NCBI GenBank assembly: GCA_964394795.1
Contig: CAYMYX010000023.1
Location: forward strand, 1 to 27,286
Direction of reading: 5' to 3'
DNA: 27,286 nucleotides
Source: CAYFUF01 sp964394795
Lineage (GTDB): Bacteria; Bacillota; Clostridia; Tissierellales; Peptoniphilaceae
Of the stretch, positions 7,914-15,843 are shown in pieces. A program made the position numbers and the translations under genes. The notes beneath the pieces were generated by a model, which saw only the letters and a list, made by a program, of their open reading frames with translations, was not told the origin of the DNA and did not search any database. How positions within the stretch are numbered: position 1 is the stretch's first letter; the number at the start of each line of letters is the position of its first letter.

Positions 7914-9230
7914 TTAGTATCCGTCATCGTAGACAGGTTCTTCATCATATTCATCGTAGACGGGTTCATCTTCGTTATATAAATCGGTCTGTTCATCATT
8001 ATCGTCAGGCTCTTCGTCTTCTGAAGACTCGTTTAGGTGAGACTCGATATCATTTTCTTCATTTTCACTGATTAGGTAGGTTCCGTCAAGAATCCCGGTA
8101 AGAACTTCGTGGATGTGGTCCATATTGTCTTCATCCGGAACAAACATATATAATTCGTAGTCTGGCATTGCGTAAGACGGAAGACCCATAGCGTCCTCGC
8201 CGCTCACCCGTAACGTTTGAAAATCCCAGTCTGCGTTTGTTGACATTTGATAGTTGACAAAGTCCATAATCGTGCCAACCGGCATATTGGTGGCAACGGA
8301 GTCGGAAACAGCTTCCATGACCCCCTGAAAGTTGAAAAGCAGGTCCGTGGAAACCACTTTTTTAAATACGGCTTCAATAACTAAGCCTTGATTCCTTTGG
8401 CGACTAAAGTCACCCTCAGGAAGGTTATACCGTTCCCGAACGAAATCCAAGGCTCCTGCGCTGTCTAATGTGATTATACCTGAGTCGTAATAGTTGTTGC
8501 TTTGAGATGAAAGAAAGGCATCAGGATTGTCGACTTCTACGCCGTCGACGGCATCAATAATTTCCATGAAGGAAGAAAAGTTCATCTGAACGAAATAATT
8601 AACGTCAATATCTAAAGCGTTCTCTAAAGTGCGAATAGAAGTTCGGATGCCATAGTTACCGGCGTGGGTTAACTTATCGTATTGGTTGGCTCCTTTTCCG
8701 GGGATACGAAGGTAGGAGTCTCTTGGCACACTGACCATGACGATCTGCCTTGTCTGAGGGTTGACCGCAACCAGAATGTTGACGTCCGTTCTCCCCTCAT
8801 CTTCCAAGTTGCCGTAGTTATCGTGGCCGGCGATATAAACGATGAAACCTTCGTGGTCAACTTCGACATCGATCGCTTCGGCCACCTCCTCATCCCCGCT
8901 AGCAGCTAAACTGTCGTGTTGGATACTGTGCAGGGTGCTCATGCCTGTATTGATATACAGGATTGCTAGCATGACCACCAAGAGTAGGATGGTGTTCAAA
9001 AACACGCCCAACATCTTTTGAATATTGTTCAGGTCTGACAAGCCCATGAGGAGCAAGAGTAGACTAAGCACCCCCAGCAAGCCCACGATGACAATGCGGA
9101 AGCTGACCGGTAAGAGCTTATTAGCGAACATAATGTAGCCAATATACATGACTAAAGCCAATGTAATCAGACTCAGGCTAATTAATATTCCCGACGAGAT
9201 GAAGGTATTTCTTTTTCTTCGAGTTTGCAT
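7914..9230 (-). CDS. LCP (LytR-CpsA-Psr) family wall-polymer ligase
   Basis: Membrane enzyme that attaches lipid-linked glycopolymers to peptidoglycan. In the 438-aa protein from the ATG at 9230, three N-terminal membrane helices (about 12-36, 42-65, 73-95) precede the LCP domain (about 125-290). Conserved pieces are GRTDVNILVAV (146-156), VPRDSY (168-173) with Arg170 and Asp171, and the paired arginines of RER (265-267) and SRQRNQG (276-282). The last 40 residues are highly acidic with repeated PVYDEYDEEPVYDD-type tyrosines, which is unusual. The start is fixed by AGGAG at 9236-9240; the frame stays open to a TTG at 9269 with no RBS. A good promoter lies at 9355-9383. It is the first gene of the LCP/sigma-like/gdhA run and suggests a wall-stress role for the regulator. 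Confidence 0.9.
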   Translation of the reverse strand: MQTRRKRNTFISSGILISLSLITLALVMYIGYIMFANKLLPVSFRIVIVGLLGVLSLLLLLMGLSDLNNIQKMLGVFLNTILLLVVMLAILYINTGMSTLHSIQHDSLAASGDEEVAEAIDVEVDHEGFIVYIAGHDNYGNLEDEGRTDVNILVAVNPQTRQIVMVSVPRDSYLRIPGKGANQYDKLTHAGNYGIRTSIRTLENALDIDVNYFVQMNFSSFMEIIDAVDGVEVDNPDAFLSSQSNNYYDSGIITLDSAGALDFVRERYNLPEGDFSRQRNQGLVIEAVFKKVVSTDLLFNFQGVMEAVSDSVATNMPVGTIMDFVNYQMSTNADWDFQTLRVSGEDAMGLPSYAMPDYELYMFVPDEDNMDHIHEVLTGILDGTYLISENEENDIESHLNESSEDEEPDDNDEQTDLYNEDEPVYDEYDEEPVYDDGY

Positions 9231-9235
9231 ATATT

Positions 9236-9240
9236 CTCCT
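9236..9240 (-). promoter_or_regulatory. RBS fixing the LCP gene start
   Basis: AGGAG on the minus strand, 5 bases before the ATG at 9230. It lies inside the open frame extending to the TTG at 9269, so that longer form is unlikely. Confidence 0.7.
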
Positions 9241-9354
9241 GTCATGTTGTAAACCGACGAGGTTAGCAACGTTGTTGTATTATCTCTAGAATAAGTTTAG
9301 TACTAGGTTGGTCATCTCGTAAGCCCCGATGATTTCCCTTTTAGCGTTCATTTT

Positions 9355-9383
9355 ATTATATTCTTTCAGGCCGAAACCTTCAA
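9355..9383 (-). promoter_or_regulatory. Sigma-A-type promoter of the LCP/sigma-like/gdhA run
   Basis: TTGAAG (complement of 9378-9383), a 17-bp spacer and a perfect TATAAT (complement of 9355-9360). It gives a leader of roughly 120 bases before the LCP start. Confidence 0.7.
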
Positions 9384-9402
9384 ATAAATAGTGCAATAGG
9401 CA

Positions 9403-10074
9403 TCAATTTGATGACATCAGGTATATGGCGAAATAGTGGGAAAAAGCGCCACCTATGATAAAGAGGTGCCAGATGAAGTGATTCATCTTGATCTTGTGTT
9501 GCTTATAGAAGTAGACGCCCACCGTGTAGAAGAGCCCGCCGAGCAAGATTAAACCCATAACAGGCCATGTCAGGGACGAAACCATACTAGGGATGAAAAA
9601 GACAGAAACCCAGCCCATGATAAGGTACATGATCAGAGCAGGTTTTTCGGACTTTTGTACATAGCCCGTGGAAAAGGCGATTATCTTCAAGATGATGCCC
9701 ACAATGGCGGCAAACCAAATGAAGGCAAGGCCTATGTAGCTGTAGCTATTGTTAATGCCGTACAAGAGGATTGGGGTGTAGCTTCCGGCTATGGCCAAGA
9801 AGATGGATGAGTGGTCGATTGCCCTCATCACGTAGGAAAACTTGGATGACGGTACACCGTGGTACAAAGCCGAATTGAAAAACATGACAAAGATGCAGAG
9901 GCAGTAAATCGTGTTTGCCACTTGCTTTGGGAAGGTATCGCTGTTTTGGAAGAGCAAGTACCAGGCGAAGATCATGACGATAGCCGACAAAGCATGGGAA
10001 GCGGTGTTCAGTATTTTTTCCGGAAGAGCATAAGTGACCAGCTCGAGTTTTTTCTTCTTTCGATCTTTCTCCAT
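9403..10074 (-). CDS. trhA: Hemolysin III / TrhA family (PAQR-like) membrane protein
   Basis: Seven-helix membrane protein of 223 aa, the usual length for bacterial hemolysin III proteins, which belong to the PAQR superfamily. The metal-site residues typical of the superfamily are visible: Ser68 and His72 in NSALYHG, Asp87-His88 in AIDHSS, and His199, His203 and His213 in the last part (HFIWHLF ... FSHYF). Bacterial members have been tied to membrane-lipid homeostasis; haemolytic activity should not be assumed from the name. The gene starts only 28 bases after the hairpin at 10103-10138, which leaves little room for its own promoter, so it is probably served by read-through from the BI-1 gene or by a promoter overlapping that hairpin. 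A GGGAGA site precedes the ATG. Confidence 0.9.
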   Translation of the reverse strand: MEKDRKKKKLELVTYALPEKILNTASHALSAIVMIFAWYLLFQNSDTFPKQVANTIYCLCIFVMFFNSALYHGVPSSKFSYVMRAIDHSSIFLAIAGSYTPILLYGINNSYSYIGLAFIWFAAIVGIILKIIAFSTGYVQKSEKPALIMYLIMGWVSVFFIPSMVSSLTWPVMGLILLGGLFYTVGVYFYKQHKIKMNHFIWHLFIIGGAFSHYFAIYLMSSN

Positions 10075-10102
10075 ATCATCTCCCTTTCCAAGGTATAAAG
10101 AA

Positions 10103-10138
10103 AAAACTATATGGCATATCGCTATGCCATATAGTTTT
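10103..10138. terminator. 16-bp perfect hairpin between the BI-1 and TrhA genes
   Basis: Arms at 10103-10118 and 10123-10138 pair perfectly around a 4-base loop, with a T run on the minus-strand exit. It would terminate or attenuate minus-strand transcription after the BI-1 gene. Confidence 0.75.
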
Positions 10139-10183
10139 ATTGCGTCAGTAGTTGAGGCAAGTTGTATAGGACAAGTTTAGCAC

Positions 10184-11263
10184 TTAATCTCGGCCTGTTC
10201 GACCAAAGATGCGTAGCAGGTAAATGAACAGGTTGATGAAATCCAAGTAAAGTTGGAAAGCCCCGTAAACTGCCATCGCAGAAAGCACTCTTTCCTGAGG
10301 CTGGGATTGGTAGATCAACTTCAACTTGTTGACATCATAGGCGGTGTAAGCTGCAAATACGAGGACGCCGACATAAGAAATGATATAGTCCATCACTGGG
10401 CTACGTAAGAAAATGTTGACGATGGTCGCAACAATCAAACTGATTAAGCCAATCATTAAGATTGTTCTCATTTGGGTCAAGTCGCGCTTGGTCGTTACGC
10501 CATAGAGGGCCATAACCCCAAAGAACACACTCGCTGCCAGGAAGGCTTTCCAGATTGCATCAGTCGTAAAGACCAAAGTCAAAATGGAGAAGGTGAAGCC
10601 GGTCATCACCGCATAGAGGATGAAGAGACCCAAGGCTAAAGCGGGATTCATCTTCTTGACGGCCACGCCGAAGAAGATGGCAATCGCGAGATAGGCGACC
10701 AAAGTAATCATCATACCGGGTCCGGCAAAGAAGTTCAGCGTCCACATGAGCAAGTTATAGTTGTAGGGAATTGCTACCGCTACGATTGCTGTGATTGCCA
10801 GACCGAAGAACATCAAGAGGAAGACTCTGGATAGATATTGCGAGAAGCTTTCCGTATTGATGAATGGACGGTCAATAACAGACGTGCCGTCGCCCTGTAG
10901 ATTTTCTCTTCTGTTGCCGTACTTGTTGCTGTAGTAATTCGCATACTGCTGGTTTTGGCCTTGGTTGTCGTAGTTAGCCATTGGCGTTCCCTGATAAGGG
11001 TCATTGTATTGATTTTGTTGGTTATTCTGGTAGTAGTCGTTTTGACTTTGGTAGCTACCAGGTTGATAATCGTTACCTTGGTTGTTGTACCCCTGGTCAT
11101 TGTTATAGGGGGAGTTGTCATCGTAGTAATTTCGCTGTTGGTAATAGTGGTCGCCATCTTGTTGGCGGTGGTCATAATTACCATCTTGGCCATAGGGATA
11201 TCCGTTGTTCGAATTGCCTGGGTCCCTGTGATCGTTGTTTCTGGGATCATTATTGTATGCCAT
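10184..11263 (-). CDS. Bax inhibitor-1/YccA-YetJ family protein with Asn/Gln/Tyr-rich N-terminus
   Basis: Multi-pass membrane protein of 359 aa. The C-terminal 225 residues form the BI-1 domain with about seven helices. The family end is clear: AAYTAYDVNKL, then LYLDFINLFIYLLRIFG. Asp310 and Asp341 correspond to the aspartate pair that gates the calcium leak in Bacillus YetJ. What is odd is residues 1-120, a hydrophilic, Asn/Gln/Tyr/Asp/Gly-rich, prion-like tail absent from the short classical members. The start is set by AAAGGAGA (11269-11276) before the ATG at 11263; the open frame continues to 11320 without an RBS. It has its own extended -10 promoter at 11303-11334 and ends at the hairpin 10103-10138. 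The role is probably ion or stress homeostasis. Confidence 0.88.
   Translation of the reverse strand: MAYNNDPRNNDHRDPGNSNNGYPYGQDGNYDHRQQDGDHYYQQRNYYDDNSPYNNDQGYNNQGNDYQPGSYQSQNDYYQNNQQNQYNDPYQGTPMANYDNQGQNQQYANYYSNKYGNRRENLQGDGTSVIDRPFINTESFSQYLSRVFLLMFFGLAITAIVAVAIPYNYNLLMWTLNFFAGPGMMITLVAYLAIAIFFGVAVKKMNPALALGLFILYAVMTGFTFSILTLVFTTDAIWKAFLAASVFFGVMALYGVTTKRDLTQMRTILMIGLISLIVATIVNIFLRSPVMDYIISYVGVLVFAAYTAYDVNKLKLIYQSQPQERVLSAMAVYGAFQLYLDFINLFIYLLRIFGRTGRD
10904..11263 (-). repeat. Low-complexity coding tract (Asn/Gln/Tyr-rich tail of the BI-1 protein)
   Basis: Codes for residues 1-120 of the BI-1 protein. It is built mainly of N, Q, Y, D and G codons with loose, non-exact internal repetition such as NNDQGYNNQGNDY. 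It explains several long spurious open frames on both strands here. Confidence 0.75.
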
Positions 11264-11268
11264 AACAT

Positions 11269-11276
11269 TCTCCTTT
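11269..11276 (-). promoter_or_regulatory. RBS fixing the BI-1 gene start
   Basis: AAAGGAGA on the minus strand, 5 bases before the ATG at 11263. Confidence 0.7.
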
Positions 11277-11302
11277 AGTACCATATAACTTTTAATAAGC
11301 TT

Positions 11303-11334
11303 ACTATACCACAAAATCATGGATAAATTGTAAA
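11303..11334 (-). promoter_or_regulatory. Extended -10 promoter of the BI-1 gene
   Basis: The minus strand reads TGGTATAGT, an extended -10 (box at 11303-11308). TTTACA (11329-11334) lies 20 bp upstream, too far for a normal -35, so the TG extension would have to carry it. Confidence 0.45.
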
Positions 11335-11341
11335 GAATAGG

Positions 11342-13147
11342 TTAGTTTGTAGCACCTTCCGCCGGATTCTTATACTGGAGATCATAAAGAACTCTAAACA
11401 GGCCATCCTGCGCAATCAGCTCATCCCGGCTCCCCTGCTCGGCCAAACGGCCATGGTGCATAACGATGATATTGTCCGCATCCGCTACCGTTGAAATTCG
11501 GTGGGCTACCGCTAGCGTTGTCCTGTTCTTGGTCATCTTGATGATGGCATCCTGAATCAGCTCTTCCGTCTCCGTATCGATATTAGCTGTCGCCTCATCC
11601 AAAATGAGGACGCTAGGCTCAGGCGATATCGTGCGTGCGAAAGACATCAGCTGCCGCTGACCGGCGGACAAGGTTGAACCCCTTTCCGTTACTTCATGAT
11701 GATACCCGTTTTTTAGCTTTTGGATAAAGCGGTCGACGTTGACTTTCTTAGCCGCTTCGATGGCATCCTGGTCGCTGATACCCTCGCGGTTGAGGGTAAT
11801 ATTGCCCATGATATCACCGGTGAACATGAAGACATCCTGTTGGACCACGCCAACTTCCCGTCGAAGGTCATGAATGTCGTAGTCTTCGATATTTGTGCCG
11901 TCAATGCGGATTTGACCCTTGGTGACTTTATAGAAACGACTGATCAAACTCATAATTGTCGTCTTGCCGGCACCTGTTGCCCCTACAAAAGCGACAAATT
12001 GGCCAGCCTCGATGGTAAAGGAGACATCCTTGAGGATCCACTCGACGTCTTCACTATCCGGATCATCATACGTGAACCAGACATGGTCGAATTCGATTCT
12101 CCCCTTCAAACCACCCTTGGGAATTCTAATTGTTCCCGGATTCTCCTCTTCGTCCTGATCCATCAGGCGGAAGATTCGGTCCGTGGATGTCATCGCAGAT
12201 TGGATGACATTGAAAGTCTCAGCTAAGTTTAGAATCGGTTGGTAGAAGCGTTGAATATAGTCCACGAAGGCGTAGAGGACACCAAACGTCAGGACACCTT
12301 GAAGGTAACCTTGCCCACCGAACCAAATAAGCAAACAGATGCCGACTGTTCGAACGATTTCAATAGCGGGACGGTAAATGGAAAAGTATCTAACCTCTGT
12401 ACGTCCAATATTGAGGAATTTCGTATTCTCTTCATTAAACTCTTCGTAGATTGCCTTTTGCTTAAGAAATTGCTGGATAATGCTCATACCGGAAATGTTC
12501 TCCGACAGTTTGGCATTGATAATCGACAGGACTCGTCTTTGCTTTTCGTAGACTTTGCGGATGGCCCTTCTAAAGACCACTGAAATCAAGACGATAAAGG
12601 GGGCCATAACCACGACCAAATTCGCCAGTCCCGCATCCAGAGTGTACATGATGACGATAATACCGGTCAGTGAAAAGATGTTGTTAAAGATGTTGGACAA
12701 CACCGTCGTGAACATCTCATTCAAGGTCTGGGTATCGTTCGTGACTCTGGTGACCACGGATCCAATCGCATTCTCATCGAAAAACTTCATGGGCAAGTGA
12801 AGGATGTGGGTGTAGAGGTCTTGGCGAATTCCTCGCAAGATTTTCTGCCCTACCCAGTTCAAGGTGTAGGTTGCAGAGTAGGTTGCAATGAAGGTCACGA
12901 TGATCATGACCAGATATAACAATACGGTTTGGATAATTCCGTTGATGCTGGCTTGGGTTGCCGCTTCGGTCATCCCCGTTTCAGCTAGGTTGGTGATCTC
13001 TCCGTCAATCAGCCTTTGAACAAGCACTGGCTGGATCAGAGAAGTCATCGTCGAAATTAAAATCAGTAGGAAGGCTAAGCCGAACCAAGGAAGGTAGGGA
13101 ATCGCATAGGCGTACAGGCGTCGTATATTTCCTTTTTTCTTTGTCAT
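11342..13147 (-). CDS. ABC exporter half-transporter, catalytically complete NBD (BmrD/TM288-like)
   Basis: Type IV ABC exporter subunit of 601 aa with six N-terminal membrane helices (about 15-310) fused to an ATPase domain. ATP-site motifs are Walker A GATGAGKTT (389-397), Q-loop Gln436, signature LSAGQ (493-497), Walker B LILDE (514-518) with the catalytic Glu518, and H-loop His549. It is the catalytically competent partner of the gene just upstream: the two are separated by one base and this RBS (GGAGGTG) lies in the end of that gene, so translation is coupled. Together they resemble BmrCD/LmrCD-type heterodimeric multidrug exporters. The substrate is unknown; drugs, lipids or peptides are all possible. 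Confidence 0.92.
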   Translation of the reverse strand: MTKKKGNIRRLYAYAIPYLPWFGLAFLLILISTMTSLIQPVLVQRLIDGEITNLAETGMTEAATQASINGIIQTVLLYLVMIIVTFIATYSATYTLNWVGQKILRGIRQDLYTHILHLPMKFFDENAIGSVVTRVTNDTQTLNEMFTTVLSNIFNNIFSLTGIIVIMYTLDAGLANLVVVMAPFIVLISVVFRRAIRKVYEKQRRVLSIINAKLSENISGMSIIQQFLKQKAIYEEFNEENTKFLNIGRTEVRYFSIYRPAIEIVRTVGICLLIWFGGQGYLQGVLTFGVLYAFVDYIQRFYQPILNLAETFNVIQSAMTSTDRIFRLMDQDEEENPGTIRIPKGGLKGRIEFDHVWFTYDDPDSEDVEWILKDVSFTIEAGQFVAFVGATGAGKTTIMSLISRFYKVTKGQIRIDGTNIEDYDIHDLRREVGVVQQDVFMFTGDIMGNITLNREGISDQDAIEAAKKVNVDRFIQKLKNGYHHEVTERGSTLSAGQRQLMSFARTISPEPSVLILDEATANIDTETEELIQDAIIKMTKNRTTLAVAHRISTVADADNIIVMHHGRLAEQGSRDELIAQDGLFRVLYDLQYKNPAEGATN

Positions 13148-13148
13148 C

Positions 13149-14921
13149 TTACACCTCCCATCCTTCTTTAAATGCTTTGTCTTTTTGGTCTAATTCAACT
13201 TCCAAAAGCTGCCTCTGATACAGGTCGCTGTAGAAACCATCGGTAGCCATCAATTCGCTGTGATTGCCTCGCTGGCTGACTTTGCCATCTTCGAGGACGA
13301 TAATCTGCTTCGCATGTTGCACCGTGGAAATACGCTGGCTGACCATGACGACAGTCTTCTTTACCTCATCTAGCTTATCGAGAATCCGACTTTCCGTTTC
13401 GGTGTCGACTGCGGAAAGGGAATCATCCAGAACCAGAATCGGCGCATCTTTATAGTAGGCCCTAGCTATAGCCACCCTCTGCTTCTGACCACCGGATAAA
13501 GTCACTCCCCGCTCCCCAACAATGGTGTCATACTGTTCAGGCATGTCTTTGATATCCAAATCCACTTGAGAAAATTTAGCTGCTTCGATGACTTTTTCTT
13601 CATCCACATTCTCACTGCTGAAGGCAATGTTCCTGTTAATATTTCTGGAGAAGAGGAAGTTTTCCTGAGGTACTACGGCAATTGCCCTATACAAATCTTC
13701 AAAGCTAAGTGTCTTAATATTGATATCATCCAGCAGAATCTCTCCCTCCTGAATGTCATATCGGCGGAGCAATAGGTGGATGATGGTAGATTTTCCAATA
13801 CCTGTCTTTCCTAGGATGGCCAAGTTGTCACCGGGTTCAACGACAAAACTGACATTCTCCAGAACCCAAGGTTCGTCCTTACCATAGCGGAAAGAAACGT
13901 TCTTGAATTCCACCTTGCCTTGGGCAAGCGGAAGGTTTTCGGTATAGGTCGCTTCTTGGACAACCGGCTTAGAAGCAAAGATTTCGTTCAGGCGGTTCAT
14001 CGAGGAGATGCCCCGTTGGAAATTGTTGGTTACCATGCCCATGGCCACCAGTGGCCACACGATCATATAAAGGTAGTTGATGATGGCAACGAAATCGCCG
14101 AGGGTCATCCTCTGGGCAATAATTTCCATCGACCCGTAGTAGATAAAGACAACGAAACTGACCCCGGAGATCAGCATGATCAGCGGATTAAAGAGGCCAT
14201 CCAAACGGGCTAGGCGAATGTTTTTCCTTCTGTAATCGTCATTGGCTTCGGCGAAGGATTCCCCTCTGTTCTTTTCGGTGGCAAATGCCTTAATGACCCG
14301 AATACCAGATAGGTTTTCCTGAACTTCCGTCGTCAGATCGGAGAAACTATTTTGCACCTCGGTATTCCGATTACGAATTGGCTTAGAGATCAGAATGACA
14401 GCCATCGTCAGAAACGGTAAGGAAATGAGGGCAATAAAGGCACTCTTCACCCCTACCGTCCAAATCATCATAATGACGGTAAATACCGTCATGAAAAGGG
14501 AGTCCGTCACCATCATGATGCCGCCACCCATGGACATGCGGACGTTTTGCACATCGTTGGTGGCATGGGCCATCAAATCACCGGTCCTATGATGGTTAAA
14601 ATAATTGGAGTCCATCTCTAAGTACTTCTTCATCAACTTATCCCGAAGCCAGTACTCCAACCGTCTGCTGGTGCCAAACAAGGCGTTCCGCCAAACGAAA
14701 CGACCGAAGGCCATAAACAAACCAGCCGCCGAAAAATAAAAGATTAATTGGACTAGGGAATCTCTCGTCAAATCGCCCCCGACAACCAAATCGGAAAAGA
14801 TACGAAAGAGTTGGGGAATCATTAAGTTAACGGCATCGACCATAATCAGCATGATGATACCGAAAATATACTTCCCTTTATTTGCTTTTAAGAATGGCAC
14901 TATGGTTTTAAAACTTTTCAT
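13149..14921 (-). CDS. ABC exporter half-transporter, degenerate NBD (BmrC/TM287-like)
   Basis: Partner of the downstream ABC subunit, 590 aa, with six membrane helices (about 18-305) then an ATPase domain. Walker A is GKTGIGKS (371-378), signature LSGGQ (475-479), Walker B ILVLDD (495-500). The catalytic glutamate position is Asp500 and the H-loop histidine is Gln529, so the ATP site built on this subunit's Walker motifs should hydrolyse poorly. That asymmetry is the hallmark of heterodimeric exporters such as BmrCD and TM287/288. GAGGTG precedes the ATG. It is the first gene of the ABC pair; the divergent FMN reductase lies 251 bases away. No clear promoter for this strand could be picked out in that gap. 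Confidence 0.92.
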   Translation of the reverse strand: MKSFKTIVPFLKANKGKYIFGIIMLIMVDAVNLMIPQLFRIFSDLVVGGDLTRDSLVQLIFYFSAAGLFMAFGRFVWRNALFGTSRRLEYWLRDKLMKKYLEMDSNYFNHHRTGDLMAHATNDVQNVRMSMGGGIMMVTDSLFMTVFTVIMMIWTVGVKSAFIALISLPFLTMAVILISKPIRNRNTEVQNSFSDLTTEVQENLSGIRVIKAFATEKNRGESFAEANDDYRRKNIRLARLDGLFNPLIMLISGVSFVVFIYYGSMEIIAQRMTLGDFVAIINYLYMIVWPLVAMGMVTNNFQRGISSMNRLNEIFASKPVVQEATYTENLPLAQGKVEFKNVSFRYGKDEPWVLENVSFVVEPGDNLAILGKTGIGKSTIIHLLLRRYDIQEGEILLDDINIKTLSFEDLYRAIAVVPQENFLFSRNINRNIAFSSENVDEEKVIEAAKFSQVDLDIKDMPEQYDTIVGERGVTLSGGQKQRVAIARAYYKDAPILVLDDSLSAVDTETESRILDKLDEVKKTVVMVSQRISTVQHAKQIIVLEDGKVSQRGNHSELMATDGFYSDLYQRQLLEVELDQKDKAFKEGWEV

Positions 14922-15172
14922 CTATACACCTCAACGACTCTATCAAATCCGCATCGATTTTGCGGAAAATGAACATTAATTGACTTCTTTTACATACCCT
15001 ATAATCTAGGGACTACCTTATTTTCGAGAAATATACAAAAATAATATATCTAAATAGATGTATTTTTGTTTATAACTTTTTACCTTGGATATATATAAGA
15101 CTAGTTAATCAAGACAAACACTTTTGTCAGTTGATTCTAACAAATATTTTAATTTTCAATTAGGAGGAAATT
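14922..15172. other. Divergent intergenic region, ABC exporter / FMN reductase
   Basis: AT-rich region of 251 bases with no gene. It holds a perfect TATAAT at 15000-15005, with TTGACT at a poor 14-bp spacing (14980) or TTAATT at 18 bp (14976). A second pair, TTGTTT (15066-15071) and TATATA (15090-15095), has an 18-bp spacer. There is also the palindrome at 15035-15069. Either pair could drive the FMN reductase gene; neither is certain. Confidence 0.4.
15035..15069. promoter_or_regulatory. 35-bp nested inverted repeat, possible operator
   Basis: The outer arms ACAAAAATA (15035-15043) and TATTTTTGT (15061-15069) are perfect. The inner arms ATCTA (15048-15052) and TAGAT (15055-15059) are also perfect. 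It touches the putative -35 TTGTTT of the FMN reductase gene, as a repressor site would. Confidence 0.4.
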
Positions 15173-15730
15173 ATGACAACAAAAATCGGATTAATCGTAG
15201 GTTCTTTAAGAAAAGATTCTTATAACAGAAAGGTTGCTGAGACCGTTAAGGAATTATTCCCTGAAGGATACGAAGCAGACTTTATTGAAATTGGTGAACT
15301 AGACCATTACAACGAAGACTTAGATAACGGTAACCCTCCACAATCTTATGTAGACTTCCGTAGAGCGCTTGATGAGCACGACGGCTTCGTCTTCTTCACA
15401 CCAGAGTACAACCGTGCTATCCCAGGTGTTTTGAAGAATGCCGTTGACGTAGGCTCTCGCCCATACGGAGAGAATAAGTGGACGAAGAAGCCAGTCGCAG
15501 TTGCCTCTGCAACAATGGGATCAACAGGTGCTATGGCCGCTAACCACATGTTAAGACAAACTTTCGTCTTCACTGACATGCTTCCAATGCAACAACCTGA
15601 AGTTTACCTTTCCGACATGGCCAACAGCATTGGCGAAGACGGTAAAGTCGTTGAAAGAACCAGAGAATTCTTACAAGCTTTCGTCGACGCTTACGTTGAG
15701 CACGTCAAGCTAATCACAGGTAAGAACTAA
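15173..15730 (+). CDS. NAD(P)H-dependent FMN reductase / quinone or azo reductase (flavodoxin-like)
   Basis: Cytosolic flavodoxin-fold reductase of 185 aa, the typical length of the NADPH-dependent FMN reductase family (PF03358; YhdA, ChrR-like). The FMN phosphate loop is GSLRKDSYNRK (10-20), and TPEYNRAIPGVLKNAVD (77-93) is the second flavin-contact stretch. Members pass electrons from NAD(P)H to flavins, quinones, azo dyes or metal ions and often respond to oxidative stress; the substrate here is not determined. A strong AGGAGG precedes the ATG. The codon use is richer in T/A-ending codons than that of neighbouring genes, which I read as a highly expressed gene rather than a foreign one. 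It is a single-gene unit, ended by the terminator at 15767-15799. Confidence 0.9.
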   Translation: MTTKIGLIVGSLRKDSYNRKVAETVKELFPEGYEADFIEIGELDHYNEDLDNGNPPQSYVDFRRALDEHDGFVFFTPEYNRAIPGVLKNAVDVGSRPYGENKWTKKPVAVASATMGSTGAMAANHMLRQTFVFTDMLPMQQPEVYLSDMANSIGEDGKVVERTREFLQAFVDAYVEHVKLITGKN

Positions 15731-15766
15731 GATTCACTATAGTAATCACAAAAGTAATAAGTAATG

Positions 15767-15799
15767 AAGGGCTTTGAATGCAGATTCAAAACCCTTTTT
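15767..15799 (+). terminator. Rho-independent terminator of the FMN reductase gene
   Basis: A 13-bp stem with one mismatch (15767-15779 with 15784-15796) is followed by a T run. There is no T run on the other strand, so it serves the plus strand only. Confidence 0.85.
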
Positions 15800-15843
15800 C
15801 TATGCTTGTTTTTCTCCCTATCTATAGACCTTTTCCGTTTGAG

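Noticed and set aside
10955..11278. Long open frames on both strands over the BI-1 gene start
   Set aside because: They are shadows caused by the repetitive Asn/Gln/Tyr codons; no RBS, and their translations are low-complexity Val/Ile runs.
11720..12226. Plus-strand open frame of 168 codons inside the ABC exporter gene
   Set aside because: It lies antisense to the Walker B and signature region of a conserved ATPase; no RBS or family resemblance.
14942..14970. CCGCA/TGCGG inverted repeat upstream of the ABC pair
   Set aside because: Only 5 bp arms with a 7-base loop; not enough to call an operator or terminator.
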